From assembly GCF_020497125.1 (NCBI RefSeq), contig NC_059084.1, positions 31,960,203-32,024,202 on the forward strand: a DNA stretch of 64,000 nucleotides, in the 5' to 3' direction. The translations under genes and the position numbers were made by a program. The stretch comes from Mauremys mutica (Eukaryota; Chordata; Testudines; Geoemydidae). The notes beneath the pieces were generated by a model. The model was not told the origin of the DNA, did not search any database, and was given only the letters and a program-made list of their open reading frames with translations. This document shows, piece after piece, positions 63,753-64,000 of the stretch; positions within the stretch are counted from its first letter, which is position 1; each line of letters opens with the position of its first letter.

Positions 63753-64000
63753 CTCAGCAATCCCTCTGTAATGTCTCAGGTACAGGCCCCTGGCAGGCAG
63801 CACACCTCCCAGGATGCCAGGTCAGGCCAGCAGATGGATACCTCTGTCCCCCTGACCATCATCATCCTTCGATGCCTCTTGGGAGTGGTGGCTGCGATCC
63901 TTGCAGCCTTGGTCTCCTTCACTTTTGCGGGGGATTCCTCATCCTTTATTGACAGGGCAGAATACTGGTTTGTCATCTCTATGGCTGGGAGCCAGAGTGG

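Larger units (their letters stand above)
58512..64000 (+). other. NFS1: NFS1 intron 10, incomplete at right edge
   Basis: 58512-59650 holds no recognised feature. 59655-59770 resembles MIR. 60018-64000 is an antisense CR1 with insertions. I searched for the exon with the SACTSASLEPS signature and did not find it, so the intron runs past 64000. Confidence 0.7.
60018..64000 (-). mobile_element. CR1 LINE, nearly full length, antisense, runs off window
   Basis: 3' end near 60018 (CATAGAATCAT region, then GGAAGGGGCC). On the minus strand, RT remnants are at 60874-61616, endonuclease at 62390-62758, and ORF1 with an esterase at 63152-63382 and its upstream part at 63752-64000. It carries a MITE (60319-60519) and two SINEs (63421-63752). 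Frames are broken by many stops. Confidence 0.85.

Overview
This is a piece of vertebrate nuclear DNA, most likely from a turtle. It has long introns, spliced genes and a dense load of retroelements: many CR1 LINEs, tRNA-derived SINEs of the tortoise type with a CR1-like tail, a DIRS element, Ty3/Gypsy elements and hAT and MITE DNA transposons. Three host genes are recognisable and lie in the order known from other vertebrates (human 20q11.22): the 3' end of RBM39 (+), complete ROMO1 (-), and the first ten coding exons of NFS1 (+). The species is an inference from the repeats and the synteny; I could not run a search.

Layout. Positions 1-10271 are the last-but-one intron of RBM39; half of it is a DIRS-type retroelement (4868-10098) with its inverted termini and internal complementary region. 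The last two RBM39 coding exons are at 10272-10350 and 10430-10530. The convergent intergenic region (about 10.7-18.85 kb) is a stack of nested repeats: Penelope-like pieces, LTR fragments, a CR1 split by a long-TIR DNA transposon, and a Gypsy fragment split by another CR1. ROMO1 coding exons lie at 18949-19057 and 19720-19850 (-). Its first intron holds four MITE-like elements and a degraded hAT transposon with transposase remnants (21500-25244). A CpG-rich region near 26.8-27.5 kb carries the divergent ROMO1/NFS1 promoter.

NFS1 exons 1-10 run from 27220 to 58511. The exons encoding the catalytic-cysteine loop and the C-terminus must lie beyond the right edge. NFS1 intron 7 (13.5 kb) contains a three-level nest: an old antisense CR1, split by a Ty3/Gypsy element with LTRs (42332-50279), itself split by a young antisense CR1 whose reverse transcriptase frame is still open. 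The Gypsy element has the order gag-PR-INT-RT-RH, with integrase before reverse transcriptase as in Gmr1-like elements, and its gag carries a SCAN-like domain. Intron 10 is filled to the window edge by a nearly full-length antisense CR1 carrying a MITE and two SINEs.

How the genes relate: NFS1 is the mitochondrial cysteine desulfurase that supplies sulfur for iron-sulfur clusters. ROMO1 is a small inner-membrane protein. The two share a divergent promoter, so co-expression is plausible. RBM39 is a nuclear splicing factor and is only a syntenic neighbour.
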